Of a stretch of DNA of 64,000 nt, positions 12,478-23,289 are shown piece after piece. Numbering within the stretch: the first letter of the stretch is position 1; each line of letters starts with the position of its first letter. The stretch comes from Calonectria ilicicola (lineage: Eukaryota; Ascomycota; Sordariomycetes; Hypocreales; Nectriaceae). Position numbers and translations under genes: made by a program. The notes under the pieces were generated by a model, which made no database searches, was not told the DNA's origin, and saw only the letters and a list, made by a program, of their open reading frames with translations. The DNA is taken from positions 2,046,001 through 2,110,000 of the forward strand of contig CP085826.1 in the NCBI GenBank assembly GCA_020809705.1, in the 5' to 3' direction.

Positions 12478-14011
12478 ATGGAAAAACCAATCCCGCCAGT
12501 TTCTGAATCGTTGCAGTATCCAAATGACTCGACCAGGTCTAGTCTGCCAGCAACCAGCCATGAATCCATCACCAGCACTCATCAAGAAGAAGAAGAAGAC
12601 TACCCCGAAGGGGGGCTGCGACCGTGGCTTGTTGTGTTCGGCGCTTGGTGCGGTTTGTAAGTATTTGACATTTCGTTTTTCTAGTCAGTAGCTATCTTTA
12701 CCGTCATTTTAACGAACCCTGTCACGATATCAATTCTCGAAACAGGTATTGGGTTTTTTTTTTTTAATTACTAACGCATATCAGGGTTTCGGTTTTAGGA
12801 ATTACCAACACAATGGCGGCATTCCAATCCTATGTCTCTACTCATCAACTTGCAGCATACAGCGAGGATGAAATTGGTTGGATCTTCTCCTTGTATTCTT
12901 TCCTAACCTTTTTCGGTGGTATATATATCGGTCCCATTTTTGATAAACATGGACCAAGATGGTTGATCTTGGCTGGAAGTATTCTTGTTGTAGCGGCTCT
13001 TATGATGCTCAGTGTTTGCACCAGTAAGGATCTAGTCCTGATGATGATTTCTTGCGTATTTTTAAAATCATATCATGCTTACATTTCGCTCTATTAGAAT
13101 TCTGGCATTTTGTTCTTGTTTTCGGGATTTGTAACGGGATCGGAGTCTCGTTGCTATTTACTCCTTGCATCGCAGCTGTCGGTCACTTCTTTCGCATACG
13201 CCGTGGGCTCGCAACTGGCATCGCCAGCTCTGGGGGTTCTATCGGAGGCATCGTGTTTCCTATACTCCTGCAAAACATATTCGACAAACCAAACCTCGGT
13301 TGGGCATGGGGAGTGCGCATTTTAGGCTTCCTTTGCCTTTTTCTCTTCATCATTGCCAATCTCCTCGTTCGCAAGAGACTTCCGCCTTCCCAGGATGCCA
13401 GCATTCACCCTGATCCCAAAATATTCAAACAGAAGGTTTTCTTTCTCACCACCGTGGCTGTCTTCTTAATGGAATTCGCACTCTTCATGCCTCTCGCTTA
13501 CATCAGTTCGTTTGCTTTGTCTAAAGGATTCAGCGAGGCATTCAGTTTTCAGATCCTAACTATTTTAGGAGCTGGATCATTTTTTGGCCGTACGCTGCCT
13601 GGATGGTGGGCTGATCGATTTGGGCCATTCAATTCAAATATGCTGGCCGTTCTCCTGTCTATTGTGGCCTGTTTTGCAGTGTGGCTTCCATTCGGTCATA
13701 CGAAACCAGGCATCATAATTTTTGCTCTCATGTTTGGTTTTGCCAGCGGAAACAACATTACAATCACACCAGTTTGTGTGGGTAGATTGTGCCACACAAA
13801 ACACTATGGGCGGTATTATGCAACATGTTTCACAGTAGTGAGCATCGCCTGTCTTGTGGGAATTCCAATTGGCGGGAAAATCATCAGTGCAAACGGGGGG
13901 AACTACTCTGCACTCATCATCTTCACCGGTGCGTTATATGTGGTTAGTCTGGTGGTGTTTGTGTTTGCAAAAGGCGCGAGTGTGGGTTGGAAGATAACTG
14001 CCAGATTCTGA
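12478..14011 (+). CDS. MFS transporter, monocarboxylate-transporter-like
   Basis: Three exons (12478-12656, 12785-13023, 13098-14011) give 443 residues. The family moves monocarboxylates or related small acids across membranes by H+ symport, although many fungal members have unknown substrates. The N-terminal EEEEDYPEGGLRPWLVV is the usual cytosolic lead-in (EGGxxxW) of fungal MCT-like proteins, followed by about twelve hydrophobic helices. Visible helix signatures include WIFSLYSFLTFFGG, GICNGIGVSLLF and SSGGSIGGIVFP. The second half contains GSFFGRTLPGWWADRFG, the loop between helices 8 and 9. Length is typical. The intron 1 branch site is ACTAAC at about 12769. Substrate not inferable. Confidence 0.9.
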
Positions 14012-14467
14012 ACGGGGCCCCAATCAATCCCAAAAACTTCAGGAAATGAAGATCAAAACAAATCACATTTACATGATGTCATAGAACAGAAATACAGCTG
14101 GAAGCTTTCCGAGAATGAGAAATTTTACGCGGATTGTGCTTGCTGTTGAGAAAAGGCGGTGGGATTGGAGGTGGGCCATCAAGCCCCATTCCCACGAACA
14201 ATTACGGAAAATGCGATGATGATCACAAAAACAAACAACGACGCATGCAGGTAGGGAAAAAAAAAAAAGCAAAATATTCACACTCTACTTGCATGCACTT
14301 AATTACTTTGCGCGATCGACTGTTTATCAAACCAACTTGCCAAGACAGTCCAGTCTTGCGATACTCGTGCCCCACAATCGCCTTGGTAACCGGGTTGAAC
14401 CCAATTTGACGTCTGTGAGCAATTTAATTCTTTGCATGTAACTTGATCAATGAGAACCGTTTCTACC
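14012..14467. other. Intergenic, nothing recognised
   Basis: 456 bp between the transporter stop and the acetyltransferase start. It contains an A12 run near 14260, and no ORF with protein character. Confidence 0.5.
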
Positions 14468-15022
14468 ATGTCAACTGCAGTTGGTCAGCAGCAACCCTCT
14501 CCGGGTTTCACTACCCGCCCGGCTCGTTTATCCGACGCACCGGCCATCTCAGAGCTCGGCACACGTGTTTTCACTGCTACATTTGGATACTCGCTGGAGC
14601 CGCATGACCTCGAGGCCTATCTACAAGAATCTTACTCCATTTCCGCAATCATCAAAGATCTTCAGAGCGGTGCCAAGGACTTGGTAGTTGCTGTGGATTC
14701 AAATGACTCGATTTTGGGCTTTGCATACCTCACCCGGGGCACCACGGATCCTTGCATTGCCAACGTAGAGGGAAAGGTCGAGCTGCAGCGACTGTATGTT
14801 GACGTGCCGGCGCACGGCAAAGGGGTTGGAAAGCAACTATACTTGAAAGTCGAAAAGATGGCCTCAGACCAAGGATTCAAACACGTGTGGCTGAGTGTTT
14901 GGGAGGAGAATATGAAAGCAATGAAAGTATATGATAAATGGGGTTATTCTCAGGTTGGAGACCACGACTTTGCGATTGGGGGTATCGTGCAAAGAGATTA
15001 CATCATGTTAAAAACCTTGTAG
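14468..15022 (+). CDS. GNAT-family N-acetyltransferase
   Basis: Single exon, 184 residues from ATG 14468. An in-frame ATG at 14450 would add six residues, but the second has the better context (ACCATGTC). GNAT enzymes transfer acetyl from acetyl-CoA to an amine. The acetyl-CoA pyrophosphate-binding motif A is visible as RLYVDVPAHGKGVGKQL (pattern R/Q-x-x-G-x-G/A), preceded by the usual beta-strand and followed by WLSVWEENMKAMKVYDKWGY, the conserved motif B ending in the Y-x-x-x-G-Y/F turn. The start FTTRPARLSDAPAI is the classic first strand and helix of the fold. Substrate unknown; small-molecule and protein acetylation are both possible. Confidence 0.9.
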   Translation: MSTAVGQQQPSPGFTTRPARLSDAPAISELGTRVFTATFGYSLEPHDLEAYLQESYSISAIIKDLQSGAKDLVVAVDSNDSILGFAYLTRGTTDPCIANVEGKVELQRLYVDVPAHGKGVGKQLYLKVEKMASDQGFKHVWLSVWEENMKAMKVYDKWGYSQVGDHDFAIGGIVQRDYIMLKTL

Positions 15023-16393
15023 TCAATCGTCCGTGCATCGTCAACTAAAAATTAACATTTTGATCAAAGCGTTGCAGAAGCCTTGCTTCCCGGGGCTCCC
15101 AAGAAAGCCCATGCCCACTCACATATCTGACGTTTGTTTTCTTTACCCTATACAAAACATTCCGGGTTATCAACTTGGAGTGGATGTAGAAATGCGCTAA
15201 CTGGTACTATCTATCTTCGTGAGGATGCCTAATTTAATTGCCTCTTCAACGCGTAAACTAAGATTCCTCCCCGATCACGGCTGTGGATCCCGTCCCTATC
15301 GGGATAATTCTTGCCATCGCGTAGATCCGCGGTGTCGGTTAATAACATCCAAGGCACCACTGACGTCCCCCCGCAAACCCACACGGATCAGTGGGGTGGT
15401 GGCTCGGCGATGTCGGGCTAGCGTTGCAGTAGAGGTTACATTAGGACAGTTGATTAGCCAACGCTGCATTTGACAAGGCGAACTAGCGAGAACGATCAAC
15501 GTGACGAGCCTCCCAGGCCAAGAACTAGCGAGACATGTGTTCAAATTCTAGAATACATGGCTGGCGTGTTTGGCTGCGGATCATCCGGGCCCTGAAAAAC
15601 AAAAACAAGCCGATGAGCCGGAAAAAACATTTGATTGTTGGAAAATTACCAATAGGCCGCGGCGCTAAGGCATCAATGACCAGCCAGCAATCCAGAACTC
15701 GTGCCACTTGCCACGGGCCAAATTTAGCACACGCGTAATGACCGAATGTGGCCTGGTTGATTGGGTCATGTACGTCCAAGGAGGCTCTCGGCGTCAATCG
15801 GCCAGTTCGTCACGATGGCAACGGCATTATTGGCCACTCTGTGCATAGATGTGTATTAATTGTGTTGGTTGTGCTCGATGTGTTACTGCCAGATTTGGGC
15901 ATGGATGGCTGGTATTGGTTGCCAGGCTTACTAGCGCCAATTGAGGAGCAGAAACCCGGCGGCTGTGGAGAAGCCCAAGCGACTAGTCATGAGGCGGTAA
16001 GAAAAGGGGAAACCTGTGGCAGAGTTTGGTGGAGTCGTGCTGCACGGTGACGCTTATTGGCACGGTCTTATGGGACTGTTCGAGAGGTGCCAGCTCACTG
16101 CATCCAGCGCGCCCAAAGGATGCCCGAGGGCTGCCCGAGTGGTCCCACAGACGTACCAATAGCTGCCACGGAGGTGCCAGCAATGCTATGCACCTGCTAG
16201 CTTATACCACAGACGGCGTTGTCTCCACTCGGAGAATGTTGATGGCGATGGCCTCAAGCGGTGAAAGGGATCAGATGCTCACCACTACCATCGTCATGGC
16301 CAGACACGTCGAGATATACCTCCTACTTCATTCTTCACCTGGCTTGCTCCGTGCCCAATTCTTTCTCAAACAGTACCATCAATCGAAGTCACA
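15023..16393. other. Intergenic, no gene seen
   Basis: 1.37 kb with only short overlapping ORFs on both strands and no family-like sequence. It probably holds the promoter of the downstream gene, whose 5' side from about 16300 is pyrimidine-rich. Confidence 0.5.
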
Positions 16394-18672
16394 ATGGCCT
16401 TCAAAGCCTCCAATGACTCCGGCACAAAAGCCCGACCACGACTCACGCGCGAGGCTCTCATCAACTTGCGCCTGAACGAGAACGGCGAGTCAACACAATA
16501 CATTTCACTCTACAGTCAAACCATCGACTCCTCTTCCGACTCTACCAAGTTGCGCAGGAACGACGACGCTCGCATCCTTGCGCTCGACCTCCAGCAAGCT
16601 ATGACCATTGACCAGACCTCGTCGTCGGTTTCATCGACGGAAGCTTCCAGGCGCAGAGCAATTAGAGTAAGAGAGGTACTATTAGAGTCGCCGCGCCTTC
16701 CCTGTACGGAATTTACTGACAATTGACCAAACAGAAATACAACCAATTAGCTCCCATGGCCACCAGAATCCCTCAATATGTTAGGCCTAGGACAGAAACA
16801 ACCCCTGAACACAGCCAGACCTCACAGGTGACTTCCACCAGCCAACGCAGCGAGGGCGTCAGATATTACAAGTATCCGCCTCCTCCCGGTAGGAAGGGCG
16901 CCGAGCCAGCGCAATCTTTCGATGACTCAACGTGGAGACACAGCGCCGAATTTCGCCGACTTAAGGACGAGGCGCTAGAGACGGCCAAGCTCAAGACAGA
17001 GACTCGAGATCTATTCGGCATGAACGCATTTTCTGACGAACCAGAGGTCGATTGGGACAGGGAGGACGCAATCCGGTCTTCCGAAGACGACTTGCCCACA
17101 GCTATTCCCGATGTTTTCCCTCCCTACCGCGTTGTCGATAGCGCCGCCGAACTCGGCAACTACTTGGCATCTTCCAGCTATGTCGTGTCACTTGGAGGAC
17201 CACCACTACCCGAAATTAAATACGGCATCATCATCGTGCCGGCCAATGAAGAGAGATTGCTCTTTTCCGGATACGGCGACCATGCCGCCATGCCCACCGA
17301 CGTCAAGGACCAAATTTACTCCAAGAGCAAAGCCTTCCAGCGCGAACATGAAAGACAACTCCGACAACAAGCCGCCGATGAGGTTGCCCAAGAACTTGAA
17401 TCGCAGCCCGAGGAGCTCGACGAAAACGACAAGGACTTTTACAAAAAGCGATGGCTCATTCGCACTGGTCGCCCAACAACAACAACAAAGAAGGTTGAGA
17501 ACACCGAGGTTTACCAGCGAACCTGGCTCATTCACACGGGCCGCGCGGTTTCCGCCAACAACGACAAGCGTGAGCCTAGCCGGCAGGAAAAGCCGCCGAG
17601 GGTCATGTCGGCACCGCTACCTCAGAGAGCTAACCAACTCAGCCCAGAATCAGAGTCGGAGACCGAAGCTCCTAACTTTCAGCTTCCGAAGCTACCATCT
17701 CAAAGTAGCCAGCCAGATACTGCGGACTATGATGATAAAACTGAAGAGGACTATGCGCCCTCGCCCAGACTCGAGCCCAGACCCGAACCCGAATTGGAGG
17801 CCAAGCTTGAACCTTTTGTTCCAAAAGTCAAAATTTACTCAATCCCTCAAAGTCAACCGAACAAAGTTGAACACCAGAAAAAGCAGCTAGCTCACAAGGA
17901 GGCGCCAATCTCTTCGGAAACTGATGATCGAGAGTGGTTCAGGGATTACTACGACAAGAAGGTGTCCCGAGACCGTGGTATGACGCGAACGCCAGAGGAT
18001 ATCGAGCAGTTTGAACTCCGACGACGAAGAGTATTGGAACGCAGGGGTGTAGCATGTTCTAACTCCCAGCCTGAACACGATGCTGTGAAGAACGATGCGC
18101 CCAAGAACAACGTACCAAGCAACGACACACCCAAGGCCGTCAAACCAGAACCAGTTCAGGAGATTGCTCCTGCTCCAGTCCCCGAGCAGAAGGAACAAAT
18201 CGTTGCGGAGAAGGCACCATCTGTAGAATCAAGCGGATCTCAAACCAGCGGCAGTGAGAGCTCTGCTGGCTCCACCGTTACGGATGCAACCAGCAACCCC
18301 AACCCAACCGACACCAATCTCCCTGTGATCGAGAAGCCCAGTGTCCAGGTTCAGTCCAAGCCCCCCGTCTCGCGAGCGCCAGCAAACGAGCCGGTTAACA
18401 AATCCATCAAGGGAAAGGCCTGTGCCACGATCAAGCGGGTTTTCACGACCGAAAAATGGCCAGCCAAGAATCACAACCTCAACTCTGTATTGCCTGGTCC
18501 CAGGGTCAAGAGCCCCCTCCCGAGGCTTCAAGCTCACAACCGAGGCCCCAAGTTGGATGTTGCCAGAGTTATTACGAGCCTTACCAACGGCGACCCAAAT
18601 GCACACGCGGAAATTGCAGCCCAAGTTGGACTCAGTTTTAAGCCCACCCGAACACTAAGCAGAGTTCACTAA
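16394..18672 (+). CDS. Hypothetical, mostly disordered 736-residue protein
   Basis: Two exons (16394-16666 and 16735-18672), intron phase 0 with a GTAAGA donor, 736 residues. No enzyme fold is recognised. A more ordered segment at about residues 160-300 contains a hydrophobic stretch (EIKYGIIIVPANEERLLFSG) and a charged helix, followed by two copies of a WLI[RH]TGR motif about 25 residues apart. The rest is rich in Pro, Glu, Lys and Ser, with an acidic P-E-P repeat region at about 440-470. A basic cluster near the C-terminus (CATIKRVF) could bind nucleic acid or membrane, but that is a guess. Codon use shows a real coding bias and an antisense ORF shadow. Confidence 0.75.
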
Positions 18673-19980
18673 ACAAGAAAAAAAACATGAAAAAAAAATG
18701 GAAAGGGAAAAGGAAACGGAAAAGGAAAAAAATGGGAAAATTCAAAGAAAACCCGGAAACTAACACACTCTTTTTGATTTCTTTATTCTTTGATGAATGA
18801 TTTATGCTCCAGAAAACATCTTGTTACGACAGCCAGGCGTTGGTGAAAATTGGGATCGGAATCGGCATGGGTCAAGAATGCATGATGAGACGGACATTCT
18901 TTCTTTGTTCATTCCCTTTGTCTACGCATTACAATACCCAGAAACAAATAATTAGATGAAAATATACCCCTAGACTAAGTCAATTGGCTTAGATAATACA
19001 ATTCTCTCATCCTCTAATTTTCTCTTTAATATTCCCATCGAGTTGACATGTGCCTTCTTACACCGTCCTAAAGTTTCCATTAAAAGACCAATCATAATAA
19101 ATAGGTGATCCTGTCGTTAGAATTTTGCGCCGTCTAGGAGATGATGCAAAGAATATAAGAGGGTAAGCCATATTTCATTGTGGAAAGTGTAGTAGGTGAG
19201 TGAAGCCAGGTTGGAAGCTATCGCTTCATCGTATAGTAGTAATGTATATATATTCATCCTAAGAGGAACAAAACATAAATGTAAATAAATAAGAAATCAA
19301 GGCTAGGCTCATTTAAGTGGCTTGATGGCCCGAGCACGTTTTCTGTTCCTATCTCCGTAAAATATGGCACCCTAAATAGGAACGGAATCAACTAGGCCGG
19401 GCCTTGGCATTTCTCCCAAACGAGAAACGAAAGTGAGAACAGCGACCTCATTACAAACTACGCTTAATTCATCTGACCTACATTCTGAATATTGTGGCGT
19501 GATATATTGCTTGGCGTACAACTAGCTTTCACCCACCAAACCTTGCTATTTGTTTTGCGTAGTTCTCGATGAGATATGGTTAGAATAACCTACGAACGAT
19601 GAATTCTGGTACGTATCAACCTTAATACGGGGTCACGGATGAGCTTAGTAATAGCAACAGCCGACTTTTAATAATTGATCGCCCCGCTTTCGCATGAAGG
19701 GAAGTTATTCTTTTCCATTCTTGTACCAAACTCTGGATTCCTTCACCGTGCAATGTTGGTCGAAACTCGTAACAGGAGAGAAATCATGCGCCCCATTAAT
19801 TTTATTTTCTCAAAAGGATAGAATCTGTGGGTGCTGAGAGGTAGCTCTATTCCGAGCAGTGGGCATAAATAAAATCATCTCTCCTTGTGACCATTGACGG
19901 AAGTTCAGCACCAGAACTCTTATTATAAAGCATCTTCTATATTTCAGCGGGACTTTTCAAAGTCCTTTTGATTAAAAAAA
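18673..19980. other. Intergenic: A-rich 3' region and protease-like gene promoter
   Basis: The first 80 bp are A/G-rich (AAAAAATGGAAAGGG-type) directly after the stop. No ORF with protein character is present. TATTATAAAG at about 19922-19931, roughly 50 nt before the next ATG, is a plausible TATA element for the secreted metalloprotease-like gene. Confidence 0.45.
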
Positions 19981-21288
19981 ATGGCCAAATATAACTCCTT
20001 CGGCTTACTGCCCTGCCTCGTCGCCTTCACCCATGCACTTCCCCAAGCTATCACTCCGAATTCGGAACCAGCGATATTTCCTGCAAACCCCAACGTGGGT
20101 CCCGGAGGCTCTAATTTCGTTGATTCCAATCACTTCCGACTGTACAATGCCAGCTCCACCGCAGCAGCACAGACTGGGCTGAACCTGTTGGAGGCCGCTT
20201 ACGACTGCTTCGTGACCAAGTTGAAATATCGATCCCCAGGGCTCTCGATAAACGCAGCCGATGATAATGGGCCATGGCAAAAGACAAATGGTTATGTTTT
20301 CGAGTCACTAGGGACATCTGCCGGCTTCTTACGTGTCGATGAAGCCACTGGCTACGCCTTTTTTGATATTGTTGACGAATTGTTGACAAACCCCTTTCAG
20401 GCCCTGGTTACAGTCCACGAATATGGTCACGTTGTACACTATCACCAAAAGAATTGGATCAATCAAGGAAACACTGGAGCCTGGTGGGAGACGTTTGCCG
20501 AATGGTTTGCCGACACGGCTGGGACTTCTTCCATGTGTGCTGATGCCCGACAAGCTCATGGAGTGGAAACCAGAGGTATCGATATTAATCTAGACAAGCT
20601 CATGAGTAACTCGCACAAGATTATCGTCGACGGCACTGCGGCTACGGACAACCATTATGAGGCTTGGCCTTTCTTCACATACTTGACCAACAACCCTGAC
20701 AACTTTACGGGACTTGGGCAGGACACTATACGTCAATTGAACCTGCAGTACGCCGTTGACAGTAATGAAACCCCCCTTCATACACTCAACCGCATCTCTA
20801 CAGGCGCCGATGCTGGTCAAGTAGTGAGTCAGTACTGGGCTCGCATGGCCTTCGTCGACATTGGTCATCCGAGTGCCAACTCGCTGTTCTTGGAGCAAAG
20901 ATCCACCATTAACTATGACAATCTGGATAGTCAAGGTGGAGGTTCGTATAGGGTCAAACCGAGCCGCGCCCCGCAGTATATGGGGTGCAATTTTATCCCC
21001 CTCACCACACCTGCGATTACTTCGGGTACCACGAGCGTATCAGCAACTGTCTCTGCGCAGCGGGACTTGATCGCCACATTTTCTATCCGCAACCGCAATT
21101 CTGGCTCTGTTCGCTATGTCGTTCTCCGAGATGGCTCGGGTTCAGTTGATGTATCCTTCGACGAGGAAATCACTTTGGTCGTCGTCAATGCGCCTGTGGT
21201 TCCAATTCTATACGACCCCTTCAACCCCAATAGCGAGGTTACTATTGGGCTTGACTATAACCTTACGGTCAGTGGCGCTACAGCCTAA
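19981..21288 (+). CDS. Secreted HExxH metalloprotease-like protein (DUF6055-like)
   Basis: Single exon, 435 residues. An N-terminal signal peptide is evident (SFGLLPCLVAFTHALPQA), so the protein is probably exported. The core contains TVHEYGHVVHYH with the zinc-binding HExxH at His146-His150, followed some 20 residues later by WWETFAEWFAD, whose Glu could be the third zinc ligand. This layout resembles the DUF6055 family of putative zinc peptidases found in bacteria and fungi. The C-terminal ~120 residues form a Ser/Thr/Val-rich beta-type domain (TTSVSATVSAQ). Proteolysis is inferred from the motif; substrate unknown. No introns. The neighbouring MITE begins 164 bp downstream. Confidence 0.8.
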   Translation: MAKYNSFGLLPCLVAFTHALPQAITPNSEPAIFPANPNVGPGGSNFVDSNHFRLYNASSTAAAQTGLNLLEAAYDCFVTKLKYRSPGLSINAADDNGPWQKTNGYVFESLGTSAGFLRVDEATGYAFFDIVDELLTNPFQALVTVHEYGHVVHYHQKNWINQGNTGAWWETFAEWFADTAGTSSMCADARQAHGVETRGIDINLDKLMSNSHKIIVDGTAATDNHYEAWPFFTYLTNNPDNFTGLGQDTIRQLNLQYAVDSNETPLHTLNRISTGADAGQVVSQYWARMAFVDIGHPSANSLFLEQRSTINYDNLDSQGGGSYRVKPSRAPQYMGCNFIPLTTPAITSGTTSVSATVSAQRDLIATFSIRNRNSGSVRYVVLRDGSGSVDVSFDEEITLVVVNAPVVPILYDPFNPNSEVTIGLDYNLTVSGATA

Positions 21289-21452
21289 TGTATTCTTCCT
21301 TTTGGGGCGATTCAGAAAGTTGGAAGATTCTGTGAATGCCGCTCGAAACGCGCCTAGACATGTCAGCTTGTCTACTGTGTCATTTTTCATATCCCAGCGC
21401 AAGGGTTCCATGTGGAACCATCTTATGACAAGTGGCCCTCAATTTTAAACTA

Positions 21453-21543
21453 CTAGGGGGGCCTTTAATTCGGCCCTCCTCCGTGACTGTACATCAGTCA
21501 CGGGGGGGCCATTGATTTGGAAAAACGACATTGATTTGGAAAA
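21453..21543 (+). repeat. Left terminal inverted repeat of the MITE-like element
   Basis: 91 bp, G/C-run end, small palindrome at 21483-21501 and two direct copies of CATTGATTTGGAAAA. Partner arm at 21721-21811. Confidence 0.88.
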
Positions 21544-21720
21544 AAAGAGATACTTGAGTTAATAAGTAAAATACTAAGTAAATAAAGTAGCTCGGTTAGT
21601 TATACTTTCCTTTTTAGAAGAATAAATATTTACATATATTAGATATTATATATAAAATGAGGTATTTAATAATGCATTATTACTTCTATTTGTATGGAGC
21701 TTACACCTAAACTAAAGTAG

Positions 21721-21811
21721 TTTTCCAAATCAATGTCGTTTTTCCAAATCAATGGCCCCCCCGTGACTGTACATCAGTCACGGGGGAGGGCCGAATTAAA
21801 GGCCCCCCTAG
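21721..21811 (-). repeat. Right terminal inverted repeat of the MITE-like element
   Basis: Inverse of the left arm. The five-base loop TACAT of the inner palindrome has the same, not the inverted, orientation as in the left arm. One T/C difference lies in the CTCCTCC / CTCCCCC stretch. Confidence 0.88.
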
Positions 21812-21813
21812 TA

Positions 21814-23289
21814 TCTGCAAAACAGCGCCCTGGATTTAGCTTTCTTGGTCTCCACACGCTTAGCATGCTAGAATATTCTGAGGGACCTCATTTACGGAAC
21901 GTCTGGTTCCGATTGGAGTGTTGACCGCGGGGCAGTTAAATGAGTTGGGGGCCTCAATATCGCATGAGGCAAGAATAAATTTGATTTTCAGTGACCTCAA
22001 ATCGAGGCTGGATTTAAATCACGGTACAAAAAAAACCGTTCAGATCTCTTGCATTATATACGTTAATAACCGATCGTTTTCTATCACTGCTGAGACTAGA
22101 ACATTTCTTATTAGTCAATACTACTATTGAATAGCAATTCATAGCGGTAGAAAATCCAGGAAGGCTACCTATTGTGTGATAAATTGGCTGTTGTGAAGTG
22201 GATATAAAGTATTAAAGTTCAATCCAGAAGAATTGAGATGGAAATCATCTCCTACCGATGGTATAACGACATCCAGGATGATCCTGGGTATTAGAGTTCC
22301 CCGTCCTTTTTTGTCCACAACCCTGTACATAGGCATTGTGGCTGTTAAGAGCCGTGAAATTGGAGTCTTCTCGAGTAGGGTTATTGCCGGGACAATTGCA
22401 ATGCTGTGTCCAAAGCACTGTCGCAACTGCACGGACTGTCCAAGGGGAGGGGCTTGGCGAACGTTGTAATTCCCAGCTAGAGAATAACTATCATCGGCAA
22501 GGCTAAAAATCGGAATAATCCTTTCGCAATTACGAAATATCGGGTCTACTAATGTATCTGGTTATTCGTGAAGAGTTTTATCACGCATGCGGTGTTTTTT
22601 GATCGATAAGAATAACATAAAATTCACAAATATTCTCTTCACAAATATTTATTCATGTCGAATGTAACGCTAGTTTTATACAGATTTTTTTTCGGCCACT
22701 ACCAAAAATGCCTTAGGGTGAGTGGGAAGACGTCTGCAGCTGCTCGGGGTGGGGGCGTTCGCGTGTCAAGTGAACCACGTCGCCACAACCCCAACCCCAG
22801 CCACCACAGCAGAGGGAACAAGTGTCGAAACGGCGTTTGAGAGGACAGCCAGGGAAGCTGTGGATCCTCGGTAATGCGCAGGATCTAGATTGGTTCTAGA
22901 TCAGGCACCGAGAACGGCAGGTTATGCAAAGCTGGCCATACTCCATACCGTGTCTCTGGTATCCGCAGAGGGCAAAACCCACCGAGACTAGGGATGCATG
23001 CACATGGTCACACGGCGGGTCTAAATATGGTTGACACGAAATCAAGCATTAGTTCGACAGGCACCAGAGAACGAATGGCCTTTCCTTTTGAGTGGGGTTG
23101 AATTTGAATTTGTTTTGCTGTATTCTCAGCGTCCAAATTGTCCGCTAACCGAGCTAGTCTATCCTTTATGCTCGCATCCACACTGGGACTAAACCAATTT
23201 GCATCCTTCACATTTTCATCCAGCGCCTGTATAATCAATCATGCTTTCCGCTTTATGTAATTCATTAAAAAATTCCACCCATGCACATC
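21814..23289. other. AT-rich intergenic stretch, no gene seen
   Basis: Only short ORFs occur (for example 22169-22432 and 23008-23238, minus), without recognised families. They may be decayed gene remnants. Confidence 0.5.

Larger units (their letters stand above)
21453..21811. mobile_element. MITE-like element, 359 bp, 91-bp terminal inverted repeats, TA flanks
   Basis: The left end starts CTAGGGGGGCCTTTAATTCG and the right end is its exact inverse. The arms (21453-21543 and 21721-21811) are inverted over 91 bp apart from one substitution and an inner loop. The element is flanked by TA on both sides (21451-21452 and 21812-21813), the target-site duplication of Tc1/mariner and pogo/Fot1 superfamily elements. 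The 177-bp centre is AT-rich and has no ORF, so the element is non-autonomous. Each arm carries two copies of CATTGATTTGGAAAA separated by ACGA, which could be transposase-binding sites, and a GTGACTG-TACAT-CAGTCAC small palindrome. Confidence 0.88.
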
